NCBI GenBank assembly: GCA_016873215.1
Contig: VGXU01000007.1
Span: forward strand, 1 to 64,000
Direction of reading: 5' to 3'
DNA length: 64,000 nt
Source: Planctomycetota bacterium
Lineage (GTDB): Bacteria; Planctomycetota; Phycisphaerae; Sedimentisphaerales; Anaerohalosphaeraceae
The position numbers and the translations under genes are program-made. This document shows, one piece after another, positions 41,910 to 50,316 of this stretch (the stretch's first letter is position 1; every line of letters starts with the position of its first letter). The notes under the pieces were generated by a model. It was not told the DNA's origin. It made no database searches and was given only the letters and a program-made list of their open reading frames with translations.

Positions 41910-41974
41910 TTCAATCGCCTTTTTTTATATACACGACATTTTTTGTAATCAGTTGTTAAGGCCATTTGTAGGGC

Positions 41975-43042
41975 TTACATTTCTTCTTCTACAATTTGAA
42001 AGTTTAATATTCTGAATTCTACTTTTGTATATGGAATATCATCGAAATTGCTTGAATCAACATGTTTTGTTGTGAGCCTCTTAATGCTGTATTCTACAAA
42101 GCTGCTGACACGTTTTGCTGAGCGGGGAGATACAATTCCTTCGTAGCTGGCAAAAACAGATTCTATAGGTTGTTCCTGTTTATCGTAAAAGACCAGAAGG
42201 ATAATTACATCCTTAATCGGCTCATTCAAGCTATTACTGATAGAAAATGTGAAGCCTTGATTTCTCATATATTCGTTATCATAATTCGTGTCCCATAGAA
42301 ATTGTGTGCAACGAACACCTTCGGTACTACGTCCACCTAAATCTACAAGAATAGATTTTACTTTCTTTTCAGACTTTTCTTCAACTGATAGTAGTTTCGC
42401 AGATTTTATGTTGACTAAAAGATTTGACAAATACGAAACAGGTATGGCAAAATTTAGATTCTGACCGCCTTTAAATGTAGCAACCGAGATACCTATAACA
42501 TTGCCTTCACTGTTCAAAATCGGACCACCGCTGCTTCCGGGGGATATTGGTGCTGTTATTTGCAATAGAGTATCTTCTTCGATTTTACGGATTGCACTGA
42601 CAATGCCTTTTGAAAAAGTACCCTCCAATCCCTTTGGATTGCCAACTGCAAAAATTTCATCTCCTATTGCAATTTTAGAGCTGTCCCCCAGTGTAATAGC
42701 AGGTGCTTTTACGTCGTTAATTTTGAGAAGCACTAAATCCATCTTATTGTCAATAGCTACATAACCAGCTATGTCATATTTTTGTTTTTCACCAACAATT
42801 TTGGCATATCCTCCTGCGGCTCCTTCCACAACATGCAGATTTGTGGCGACTATGTCCTCTCGCACAAAGAAACCACTACCTAATGATAATGGTTGGCCGC
42901 TATTGTCTTCCATGACAAGCATAACAACGGAAGGGAAGGCCTGTTTGGCAATGTCGCGAGACTCTTTCGCCTCAGTTACACCATTTAACACGAGAACGCC
43001 AAGAATTGACCAAAAGCAAAAAAAGAAGTGTTTGGGTATCAT
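41975..43042 (-). CDS. Trypsin-like serine protease (HtrA/DegP core, no PDZ)
   Basis: The 355-residue protein has a signal peptide (about 1-25) and an S1C protease domain with the complete triad: H70 in ATNLHVVEG, D102 in KMDLVLLKI and S171 in SPGSSGGPIL. The sheet residues GDEIFAVGNPKG and GIVSAIRK are typical of HtrA. There is no PDZ domain; the last 150 residues are a beta-rich region of unknown type ending in Glu-rich residues. It is probably a periplasmic or exported protease. I chose ATG at 43042 with GGAG about ten bases upstream. It is AT-rich and part of the accessory block. Confidence 0.85.
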   Translation of the reverse strand: MIPKHFFFCFWSILGVLVLNGVTEAKESRDIAKQAFPSVVMLVMEDNSGQPLSLGSGFFVREDIVATNLHVVEGAAGGYAKIVGEKQKYDIAGYVAIDNKMDLVLLKINDVKAPAITLGDSSKIAIGDEIFAVGNPKGLEGTFSKGIVSAIRKIEEDTLLQITAPISPGSSGGPILNSEGNVIGISVATFKGGQNLNFAIPVSYLSNLLVNIKSAKLLSVEEKSEKKVKSILVDLGGRSTEGVRCTQFLWDTNYDNEYMRNQGFTFSISNSLNEPIKDVIILLVFYDKQEQPIESVFASYEGIVSPRSAKRVSSFVEYSIKRLTTKHVDSSNFDDIPYTKVEFRILNFQIVEEEM

Positions 43043-43162
43043 AAATAAAACTCTCCATAAAAACACTGGCACAATGCTCCCATTTTCTGCGATTTGAACA
43101 GTTACTCACCAGACGGAAATCATAAATTAATAATAATCTATTGTCAATAATAGATAACGGAC

Positions 43163-43279
43163 TTACAGCACAAGCATTTCTGCATTAGATGGCTTGCCTT
43201 CGCCGGATTTATTTATTGCTATAACGTGATATTCAAGTTCTGTTTTTAGCGGGTAGTCAACCAAAGCTGATTTTGTCAT
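43163..43279 (-). pseudogene. Remnant of a fibronectin type III domain
   Basis: A 38-codon frame encodes a segment with the C-terminal signature of an FN3 domain: a LKTELEYHVIAINKSGEGKPSN stretch (positions about 12-33; the Tyr-x-Val-x-Ala-x-Asn and Gly-x-Pro-Ser-Asn elements are key). The upstream frame ends at a stop after about four more codons. It looks like the last third of a domain left from a larger secreted protein. Confidence 0.6.
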
Positions 43280-43503
43280 CGATGTACCGACTCCTTACTT
43301 CTCAGCTATAATACCTATAAAATGTCGGAAAAGCAAGGAGGAAAATGTGTCGGACGATTTGGATGGATAGATAGAACAAGTAGGATAGAGATAGAAGGGC
43401 ATCTGTGAATCTTTTCTATTGACAAGCACTCGTATGGGGATAAACTATGCGGTCTTAATTTTGTGAAAAAACGAACAATAGCAGCCAACTATGGAGGTGA
43501 TAC
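43280..43503. promoter_or_regulatory. Promoter region of the etf operon
   Basis: TTGACA at 43419-43424 and TAAACT at 43441-43446 are 16 bp apart. GGAGGTGAT at 43495-43503 is a near-perfect Shine-Dalgarno sequence, but lies very close to the GTG at 43504. No gene is seen in the rest of the gap. Confidence 0.55.
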
Positions 43504-44415
43504 GTGGTTTATCACTGCGTTGTATTAGTTAAACAAGTGCCTGATACGAAACGAATTACCGGTCAGGCGATGAATGAAGACGGCACGGTCAACCGCGCGG
43601 CCCTTCCGGCCATTTTCAACCCGGAAGACCTCAACGCGCTGGAAATGGCCCTGCAAATCAAAGATAAATTCGGCGGTTCCGTCACGATTATGACGATGGG
43701 CTTGCCCGTCGCGGCGGATGTCCTGCGGCAGGGATTATTCCGCGGCGCCGACAGGGCGATTCTCATTACCGACCGTCGATGCGCCGCCAGTGACACGCTG
43801 GCCACCAGCTATATTCTCAGTTGCGGCGTCAAAAAACTCAATCCCGATATCGTGCTTTGCGGCCGGCAGGCGATTGACGGCGATACCGCACAGGTCGGCC
43901 CTCAATGCGCTGAAAAACTCGGCGTACCCCAAATTACTTATGTCGAACAGCTTCTGAAACTGAACAGTAAAATTATCGTTGTCAAACGCAACCTCGGCAA
44001 CGGCTGGCAGGAAGTCAAAGCCAAACTGCCGGTGCTGCTGACGGTGATTGATTCGGCCAATGAGCCGCGGGTGGCCTGTGCCAAACGCCTGATGAAATGC
44101 AAAGCCGCCGCCGGCACCTCCGAAATCGAACAGCAGATTCGCGCCGCCGACCCCACAGCCTCAGACGAACAGGTTAAAGCGGCGGCCAAGGCAAAGTGCG
44201 CCCAGCTCAAACAAAAAGACCTTCTGATTGAACAGTGGGATTTGGATATGCTCAACGCCGACCTGCAATGGTGCGGACGCGACGGTTCGCCGACCAAGGT
44301 GCATCGCATTCAAAGCGTCGTACTCACGGCCAAAGAAAGCAAATCCGTTGAGCCGACACAATCTGCGGTTGACGCGATGATTCACGAACTGATTATCGAC
44401 CACACGCTGGGATAA
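43504..44415 (+). CDS. etfB: Electron transfer flavoprotein beta subunit (bifurcation-type motif)
   Basis: The 303-residue protein is EtfB. VKQVPDT lies at 9-15, NPEDLNALEMAL at 39-50, SDTLATS at 96-102, and CGRQAIDGDTAQVGP at 119-133. The Asp-Gly-Asp-Thr-Ala-Gln run (125-130) is the form found in electron-bifurcating EtfB proteins, where it contacts the second flavin; classical EtfB binds AMP there. The C-terminal part is longer than usual (about 40 extra residues). It pairs with EtfA to move electrons between an acyl-CoA dehydrogenase and other carriers. The start is GTG with a strong ribosome binding site. Confidence 0.92.
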   Translation: MVYHCVVLVKQVPDTKRITGQAMNEDGTVNRAALPAIFNPEDLNALEMALQIKDKFGGSVTIMTMGLPVAADVLRQGLFRGADRAILITDRRCAASDTLATSYILSCGVKKLNPDIVLCGRQAIDGDTAQVGPQCAEKLGVPQITYVEQLLKLNSKIIVVKRNLGNGWQEVKAKLPVLLTVIDSANEPRVACAKRLMKCKAAAGTSEIEQQIRAADPTASDEQVKAAAKAKCAQLKQKDLLIEQWDLDMLNADLQWCGRDGSPTKVHRIQSVVLTAKESKSVEPTQSAVDAMIHELIIDHTLG

Positions 44416-44481
44416 GTAAAAAGGCAAAAGGGAAAAGGCAAAAGAGAAGAAGCCCTTCGGGCAAAAAATAAGGGATAGATA

Positions 44482-45525
44482 ATGATCGATGTCAATAAAC
44501 AGGGAGAAGTTTGGGTCTTTGCCGAGCAGCATCACGGCAAAGTCGAAGATACGCCGCTGGAATTGATGAGCAAGGCCCGCGAACTGGCGGACACGCTGAA
44601 AGTCAAAATGGCCGCCGTATTACTCGGTGATAATGTCAAAGAACTGGCTGTCAAGCTGGGCCATTTCGGCGCCGACAAAGTTTATCTGGCCGAGCATCCG
44701 TTGCTGGTGCATTATCAGGCCGGCAGCTATGCCAAAATCATCGACGGCCTGGTTCATAAGTACAAACCGCAAATCGTTCTTTACGGCGCGACGCCGGCCG
44801 GACGCGACCTGGCCCCGCGAATCGCCAGCATCATCAAGGCGGGTCTGACTGCTGACTGCACCGACCTGCAGATTGGCACACACGAAATCAAAAAGACCGG
44901 CGAAGTCTATGAAAACCTCCTCTTTCAGATTCGCCCGGCCTTCGGCGGCAACATCATCGCCACCATTATCAATTATGACCGCTGGCCGCAGATGGCGACT
45001 GTTCGCGAAGGCGTCATGCCGATGCCCATCGCCGACGGACGCCGCAAGGCCGAAATCGTCGTCGAAAAAGTCCAGTTGACGCAAACGGATTTGGCGATTG
45101 AAATTCTCTCCGAGCATGTGCAGCAGAAAAAAGTCAACCTCAAGGCCTCCCGCGTGATTGTCGCAGGCGGCGCAGGCGTCGGCAGTAAAGACAATTTCAA
45201 GCTCATCTGGGATTTGGCCCATTGTCTCGGCGGCGCCCCCGGCGCGACACGCGCCGCGGTGGACCTCGGCTTCATCGACCGCGACCATCAGGTTGGACAA
45301 ACCGGCACAACCGTTCGCCCCAGCCTCTATGTCGCCGTCGGCATCAGCGGCGCCATCCAGCATCAGGCCGGGATGAGCGGCAGCCAGAAAATCATCGCCA
45401 TCAATAACGACCCCGAGGCGCCGATTTTCAATCTCGCCCATTACAAAATCATCGGCGACCTCAATCAGGTGGTGCCGATGATGATTAAATCGCTCAGGGA
45501 AAAGACGATAAAAGAAAAAAATTAA
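44482..45525 (+). CDS. etfA: Electron transfer flavoprotein alpha subunit
   Basis: The 347-residue protein is EtfA. An N-terminal domain (VWVFAEQHHGKVEDTPLELM) is followed by LYGATPAGRDLAPRIAS, and the C-terminal FAD domain has SRVIVAGGAGVGSKDNF, VGQTGTTVRPSLYVAVGISGAIQHQAGM and AINNDPEAPIF (key positions only quoted in part). There is no ferredoxin-type N-terminal extension. It follows etfB after 66 bases and precedes the acyl-CoA dehydrogenase gene. Confidence 0.94.
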   Translation: MIDVNKQGEVWVFAEQHHGKVEDTPLELMSKARELADTLKVKMAAVLLGDNVKELAVKLGHFGADKVYLAEHPLLVHYQAGSYAKIIDGLVHKYKPQIVLYGATPAGRDLAPRIASIIKAGLTADCTDLQIGTHEIKKTGEVYENLLFQIRPAFGGNIIATIINYDRWPQMATVREGVMPMPIADGRRKAEIVVEKVQLTQTDLAIEILSEHVQQKKVNLKASRVIVAGGAGVGSKDNFKLIWDLAHCLGGAPGATRAAVDLGFIDRDHQVGQTGTTVRPSLYVAVGISGAIQHQAGMSGSQKIIAINNDPEAPIFNLAHYKIIGDLNQVVPMMIKSLREKTIKEKN

Positions 45526-45553
45526 CGCTCCATAGCGAATAAGGAAAAATACA

Positions 45554-47365
45554 ATGGGAAATTTCTTCCGCGATAACGATGATATTCAGTTTTTATTTCG
45601 ACATTTGGACCTCGAAACCGTCGCCGGCTATGCCGAGGAAGGTTTCAAGTATGCCGGGCAGTTCGATACCGCCCCGGCCGATGGCGCCGAAGCCCGTAAA
45701 AATTATGAATTGGTTCTGGATGCCCTCGGTCAGCTCAGTGCCGACTTCATCGCCCCGCGCGGCGAATCCATCGACCGCGAAGGCAACACCCTTAATCCCG
45801 ACGGCTCCGTCAGCTACGCCAAAGGCATTGCCGAATCGCTGAACGCACTGGCCAAAATGGAAGTGATGGGCTTCACCCTCCCGCATCGTTTCGGCGGCCT
45901 GAATTTTCCCAGCACCATTTACTCCATCGCCATCGAAATCGTCTCCCGTGCCGACGCCTCGCTGATGAACATCTTCGGCCTGCAGGGCATCGCCGAGACA
46001 ATTAATTTCTTCGCCGATGAAGACATTAAAAAACATTACCTGCCCCATTTTGCTTCCGGCAAAGTCACCGGCGCGATGGTCCTGACCGAGCCGGACGCCG
46101 GGTCGGATTTGCAGGCCGTCAAGTTACGTGCCTTTCAGAATGATAGCGGCCAGTGGTATCTCCACGGTGTCAAACGTTTCATCACCAATGGCTGCGGCGA
46201 AGTCCTTCTCGTCCTGGCCCGCAGTGAACCCGACCGCAGCGGCGGCCTGGGCCTGAGCCTCTTCGTCTGCGACCGCGGCTCAACCGTTCGCGTTCGTCGC
46301 CTCGAAGAAAAACTCGGCATTCACGGCTCGCCCACGTGCGAATTGTTCTTCGACAATACGCCGTGTCAGATTATCGGCGAACGCCAGCGCGGCCTCGTCA
46401 CCTACGTGATGAGCCTGATGAACGGCGCCCGCATCGGCATCGCCGGCCAGTCGATGGGTATCGCCGAGGCGGCATACCGCATTGCCCGCGATTACGCCCG
46501 TAGCCGTGAACAATTTGGCGGCCCGATTGAAAAACTGCCTGCCGTTCGCGATCTGGTCATCAAAATGAAAATGGATGTCGAAGCCGGCCGGGCGCTCCTG
46601 TACGAAACCAGCCGCATCGTGGATTTGGAACTGTACCTCACCAAAATCGCCGAAGGCCCAGACGCCGCGACGAATAAGGAAGCGGCCAAAGAAGCTAAAC
46701 AGCAGCTTAAGAAAATCAAGCGTCTGGCGGCATTGCTGACGCCCATGAGCAAATACTACTGCTCCGAAATGTCCAATCGCGTCACCTACGATTCGATTCA
46801 GGTGCTCGGAGGCAGCGGCTATATGCGGGATTACGCTTGCGAGCGTCTCGCCCGCGATGCCCGCATCACCACCATTTATGAAGGCACCAGCCAGTTGCAG
46901 GTTGTCGCGGCGGTTCGCGGTGTCTGCGGCGGAGCGGCTGAAAAATATCTCGAAGAGCTGGCCGCGATGAATTATGCCGATAGTGTCAAAGATTTGATTG
47001 CGATTCTCGACGAAGGCCGCAAGACACTTCTCGACTGTGCCGCGTTCGCCAAAGAGCAGGGCGTGGATTATATGGATTTGTACGGCCGGCAGTTGGTCGA
47101 TATGGCGATGGCCCTCATTATCGGCTATCTGTTCTGCGGCCAGGCATCGAGGGAAGTGCAGATGAATGCCTCTGTGGCCGACAGCGGCCAGGCCGACGCC
47201 GTCAAGAACATTCCGATGACCGAACGCAAACAAATGCTGGCCCGCCGCTGGGTCACCCGCAACGCCGCCCAGATCAAAGCCTGGGCCGAAGAAATCAAAG
47301 CCGGCGACAAGTCCTCCTTCCGCCAGTACGAAATCCTTGCCGGCCCCGTCCCCGAACTCGGATAA
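45554..47365 (+). CDS. Acyl-CoA dehydrogenase
   Basis: The 603-residue protein contains the acyl-CoA dehydrogenase core: GFTLPHRFGGLNFP, MVLTEPDAGSDLQAV, the FAD-binding RFITNG region, SREQFGGPIEKLPAVRD, and QVLGGSGYMRDY followed by the catalytic Glu in TTIYEGTSQLQ. A 30-residue helical insertion around 370-395 (NKEAAKEAKQQLKK) and an extra C-terminal domain of about 140 residues make it longer than the usual 380. Such long forms occur with EtfAB in anaerobes. It is co-transcribed with etfBA (28-base gap), so EtfAB is its electron partner. The acyl substrate is unknown. Confidence 0.92.
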   Translation: MGNFFRDNDDIQFLFRHLDLETVAGYAEEGFKYAGQFDTAPADGAEARKNYELVLDALGQLSADFIAPRGESIDREGNTLNPDGSVSYAKGIAESLNALAKMEVMGFTLPHRFGGLNFPSTIYSIAIEIVSRADASLMNIFGLQGIAETINFFADEDIKKHYLPHFASGKVTGAMVLTEPDAGSDLQAVKLRAFQNDSGQWYLHGVKRFITNGCGEVLLVLARSEPDRSGGLGLSLFVCDRGSTVRVRRLEEKLGIHGSPTCELFFDNTPCQIIGERQRGLVTYVMSLMNGARIGIAGQSMGIAEAAYRIARDYARSREQFGGPIEKLPAVRDLVIKMKMDVEAGRALLYETSRIVDLELYLTKIAEGPDAATNKEAAKEAKQQLKKIKRLAALLTPMSKYYCSEMSNRVTYDSIQVLGGSGYMRDYACERLARDARITTIYEGTSQLQVVAAVRGVCGGAAEKYLEELAAMNYADSVKDLIAILDEGRKTLLDCAAFAKEQGVDYMDLYGRQLVDMAMALIIGYLFCGQASREVQMNASVADSGQADAVKNIPMTERKQMLARRWVTRNAAQIKAWAEEIKAGDKSSFRQYEILAGPVPELG

Positions 47366-47400
47366 AACATTTGTCAAACAGGGTGTTAATTATATAATGA

Positions 47401-47430
47401 AAGCCCCGGCGAAATCGCCGGGGCTTTTTT
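47401..47430 (+). terminator. Intrinsic terminator of the etfBA-acd operon
   Basis: A perfect 12-bp stem (47401-47412 with 47415-47426) is followed by a T-run, 36 bases after the stop of the acyl-CoA dehydrogenase gene. Confidence 0.95.
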
Positions 47431-47455
47431 ATAAATAGACAGGTAATTAAACTTT

Positions 47456-48154
47456 ATGCTCAAAGCAGTAATATTTGATTTTGACGGCGTAGTGGCCGAT
47501 TCCGAGTTGCTGCATTACAAGGCGCTCAATCAGGCCTTCGCCGCGCGCGGCCTCGAAATCCCCAAAGAAGTCCACTGGCAGAAATATCTCGGCTATACCG
47601 ACCTCGAAAATATCATGGCCGTCAGCGAAGACTACAAAATGAACTGGTCTCAGGCCGACGTCCGGCAGATTTCCGAACTCAAGGCCGCCAATTTTCACGC
47701 CCTCGCTCATGCCGAGGCTCCCATCCTTGACGGTGTGGAACCCTTCGTGCGGATGCTCAAAAAAGCGGGGTTGCCGCTGGCCATTTGCTCAGGTGCTATT
47801 AAGACGGACATCCAGCTTATGCTCAAACACAGCGGCTTTGCCGATGCCTTCGATGTCATCGTCTCCGCCGAAGACGTCACCAAAGGCAAGCCCGACCCGC
47901 AGGGGTATCTTTTGGCCCTAAAGAAACTCAACGAAAAAACAAGCCGCAAAATCGGCGCCAATGAATGTGTGGTCATTGAGGATTCGCACTGGGGTCTTCA
48001 GGCTGCCGCTGCGGCCGGGATGCGCCTTCTGGCCGTCACCAATACCTACTCCAAAGACCATCTCAGTCCCTGGGCCGACTGCGTGACCGACCGCCTCGAC
48101 AAAATCACAATTCAAGACCTGCAAAGGATTTGCGATTCATCCGATAAATCGTGA
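47456..48154 (+). CDS. HAD-superfamily phosphatase (beta-phosphoglucomutase-like)
   Basis: The 232-residue protein is a subclass I HAD enzyme with an alpha-helical cap. Nucleophile D8 lies in IFDFDGVVADSE, the Ser motif in AICSGAIKTD, Lys in DVTKGKPDPQGYLLAL, and the acidic pair in VVIEDSHWGLQAA. The KGKPDP motif and the GLxAAAAAGM end are those of the beta-phosphoglucomutase / sugar-phosphate phosphatase branch. The substrate is unknown; the neighbouring genes give no clue. It is probably a single-gene transcript between the etf terminator and the dnaG promoter. Confidence 0.88.
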   Translation: MLKAVIFDFDGVVADSELLHYKALNQAFAARGLEIPKEVHWQKYLGYTDLENIMAVSEDYKMNWSQADVRQISELKAANFHALAHAEAPILDGVEPFVRMLKKAGLPLAICSGAIKTDIQLMLKHSGFADAFDVIVSAEDVTKGKPDPQGYLLALKKLNEKTSRKIGANECVVIEDSHWGLQAAAAAGMRLLAVTNTYSKDHLSPWADCVTDRLDKITIQDLQRICDSSDKS

Positions 48155-48277
48155 CACCAAATAGAATAGAAAGCCATTTTCAGCTTCAAAAAAACTCGAT
48201 TAGTTAAATTGGCCAAGTGTCTATTTTTATTAAAAAGTGCGTTTTCAGTACTAAAATAAAGATTTACATATTATGAT

Positions 48278-48305
48278 TTGACTTTTTGACTTTTCAGTCT
48301 ATACT
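48278..48305 (+). promoter_or_regulatory. Sigma-70 promoter of the dnaG-rpoD operon
   Basis: TTGACT (48278-48283) and TATACT (48300-48305) are separated by 16 bp in an AT-rich gap, about 150 bases before the dnaG start. Confidence 0.6.
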
Positions 48306-48456
48306 TTAATGTCCGTCTTTTTGTCCCTTTGTCAATCCGGGGTAGCCGTCTCGGTTTGTACGGATGAGAAGATAATTCTGTTTACAAATGGGCTTGTTTT
48401 GAAAAATCGGCCCCGGAAGATACTACGGATAGCGTTTGGAATCGAATGGAGCGGGT

Positions 48457-50256
48457 TTGCCGATACAATTTGACGCCAGTTTAATCAGCCGGATTCAGCA
48501 GGCTAACGATATCGTTGATGTCGTCGCGGAACATCTCAGCCTTGCCAAAAAAGGCAAAGAGATGGTCGGGCTGTGTCCGTTTCATACCGACCACAAGCCG
48601 AGTATGTACGTCAATCCCGCTAAACAGATTTTCAAATGCTTCGCCTGCGGTGCGGGCGGAGACGTCTTGAAGTTTGTTCAGATGAAGGAAAATCTGTCCT
48701 TCACCGCCGCCGTGGAACGGCTGGCACAGCGGGCGGGAATCCGTCTCGAACGAAAAAAGCAGGCCGCCGGTGAATCCGCCGGCTCAATCGACCCCAATCG
48801 TCTGGCTAAGCTGAACGAATGGGCCGAAAAGCTCTGGGCCGGAAATCTCTGGGACGAACAAAAAGGCGCCGCCGCTCGAAGTTATTTAGACCGGAGGAAA
48901 ATCAGCTCCGAGATGGCTAAGCAATGGCGCCTCGGACTGGCGATGGACAGTTGGGATGACCTGACGCAAAAGGCCCTGGCCACCGGCAGACTCAATGACC
49001 AGATACTCATTGACGCAGGCCTTTCCGTCCGCCGGGAAAACGGCTGTTATGACAAGTTTCGCAATCGGTTGATGTTTCCGATTCATGATGTCACCGGCCG
49101 GGTGATTGGCTTTGGCGGGCGAACGCTCGGCGATGACCCTGCGAAATATATGAATTCGCCGGCGACGGCCCTGTTTGACAAGAGCCATTCGCTCTATGCC
49201 TTAGACAAGGCCCGGCAGACGATTTCGGAAACACAGACTGCCGTCGTGGTTGAAGGTTATACCGATGTGATGATGGCCCATCAGCATGGCGTGTGCAATG
49301 TGGTCGCGGCGCTGGGTACGAGTCTCACGACAGGCCACGCACGCATCATACGGCGGTATGGAAAGCGTGTGGTGCTGGTTTTTGATAGTGATATCGCCGG
49401 TAAAGCCGCCGCCGGTCGGGCGCTCGAAGTATGTTTGTCGGAAAAACTGGATTTACGTCTGGCGTTTGTGCCGGAAGGCAAAGACCCGTGCGATTTTCTG
49501 ATTGCCGCCGGCGCCGATGCTTTTCGCTCCGTGCTGGATAATGCCATTGATGTGATGGAATACGCGTGGAAAGCGATGGCGGGGGATTTGACCGGCGATA
49601 AGGCTCTGGCGGAAAAAACCCGCATCGTGGAACAGTTTCTGACCACCGTTGCTTCCGCACTGGTGGCCGGCAATGTCGATGACCTCAGCCGGGCGGTCTT
49701 GTCCGCACGACTTGGCGAGCTGATTGGAATCTCGCAAAGCCGGATTGATTCGGAATTGACCCGGCTGGTACGACACAAACAAAAGCCGCAGGAATCCGCG
49801 ATGCCGCAGCCGAAAGCCAAAACGCCCGGCGATGTGTTTTATACGGCGCAGCGTGAGATCATTGAAGTCCTTTTGCGGCAGCCTGATATGTTCGGCAAGA
49901 TCGAGGGGCGGATTGCCCCGGCGATGTTCGAAGAGAATTTGCGGGCCATTGCCGAGCCGTTATTTGAGACCCTGCGCAGCGGGCAGGAGCCGACCATGAC
50001 TTTGCTGCTGGGTCGGATTGAACAGCCCGAAGCGGCTAAGATACTTCTGGAACTGGACGAACAGGCCGGCCAAAAAGGCGATTTCATCCGTCGCCTTGAC
50101 GATGCGATGGACACGATTCAGCATTGTCTGTCCCGGCGGCAGACGCATGCCCTCGGAGGCACGCTGACCGATAACGACACCGAATCGCTGCAAAAAATAA
50201 ATGATTTGATTCTGCGAAGAAAAGATAATCTCAGAAGCCCCGGAATCAGGCGATAA
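48457..50256 (+). CDS. dnaG: DNA primase
   Basis: The 599-residue protein has the DnaG order. An N-terminal CHC2 zinc finger (GLCPFHTDHKPSMYVNP then CFACGAGGDV, about 38-70) is followed by a catalytic-core region (RNRLMFPIHDVTGRVIGFGGRT) and a Toprim domain (VVVEGYTDVMMAHQHG, then VFDSDIAGKAAAGRAL). The C-terminal helicase-interacting domain is about 150 residues. It synthesises RNA primers for replication. I chose TTG at 48457: GGAG at 48448-48451 is five bases upstream, and the resulting N-terminus is the usual PIQFDASLISRIQQANDIVDV type. It is followed by rpoD, a relic of the macromolecular-synthesis operon without rpsU. Confidence 0.95.
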   Translation: MPIQFDASLISRIQQANDIVDVVAEHLSLAKKGKEMVGLCPFHTDHKPSMYVNPAKQIFKCFACGAGGDVLKFVQMKENLSFTAAVERLAQRAGIRLERKKQAAGESAGSIDPNRLAKLNEWAEKLWAGNLWDEQKGAAARSYLDRRKISSEMAKQWRLGLAMDSWDDLTQKALATGRLNDQILIDAGLSVRRENGCYDKFRNRLMFPIHDVTGRVIGFGGRTLGDDPAKYMNSPATALFDKSHSLYALDKARQTISETQTAVVVEGYTDVMMAHQHGVCNVVAALGTSLTTGHARIIRRYGKRVVLVFDSDIAGKAAAGRALEVCLSEKLDLRLAFVPEGKDPCDFLIAAGADAFRSVLDNAIDVMEYAWKAMAGDLTGDKALAEKTRIVEQFLTTVASALVAGNVDDLSRAVLSARLGELIGISQSRIDSELTRLVRHKQKPQESAMPQPKAKTPGDVFYTAQREIIEVLLRQPDMFGKIEGRIAPAMFEENLRAIAEPLFETLRSGQEPTMTLLLGRIEQPEAAKILLELDEQAGQKGDFIRRLDDAMDTIQHCLSRRQTHALGGTLTDNDTESLQKINDLILRRKDNLRSPGIRR

Positions 50257-50316
50257 CAAAATAATGTCACGAATAATAAATTTGCGACGCAAATAAAAAT
50301 CAGGATAAAACAGAAT

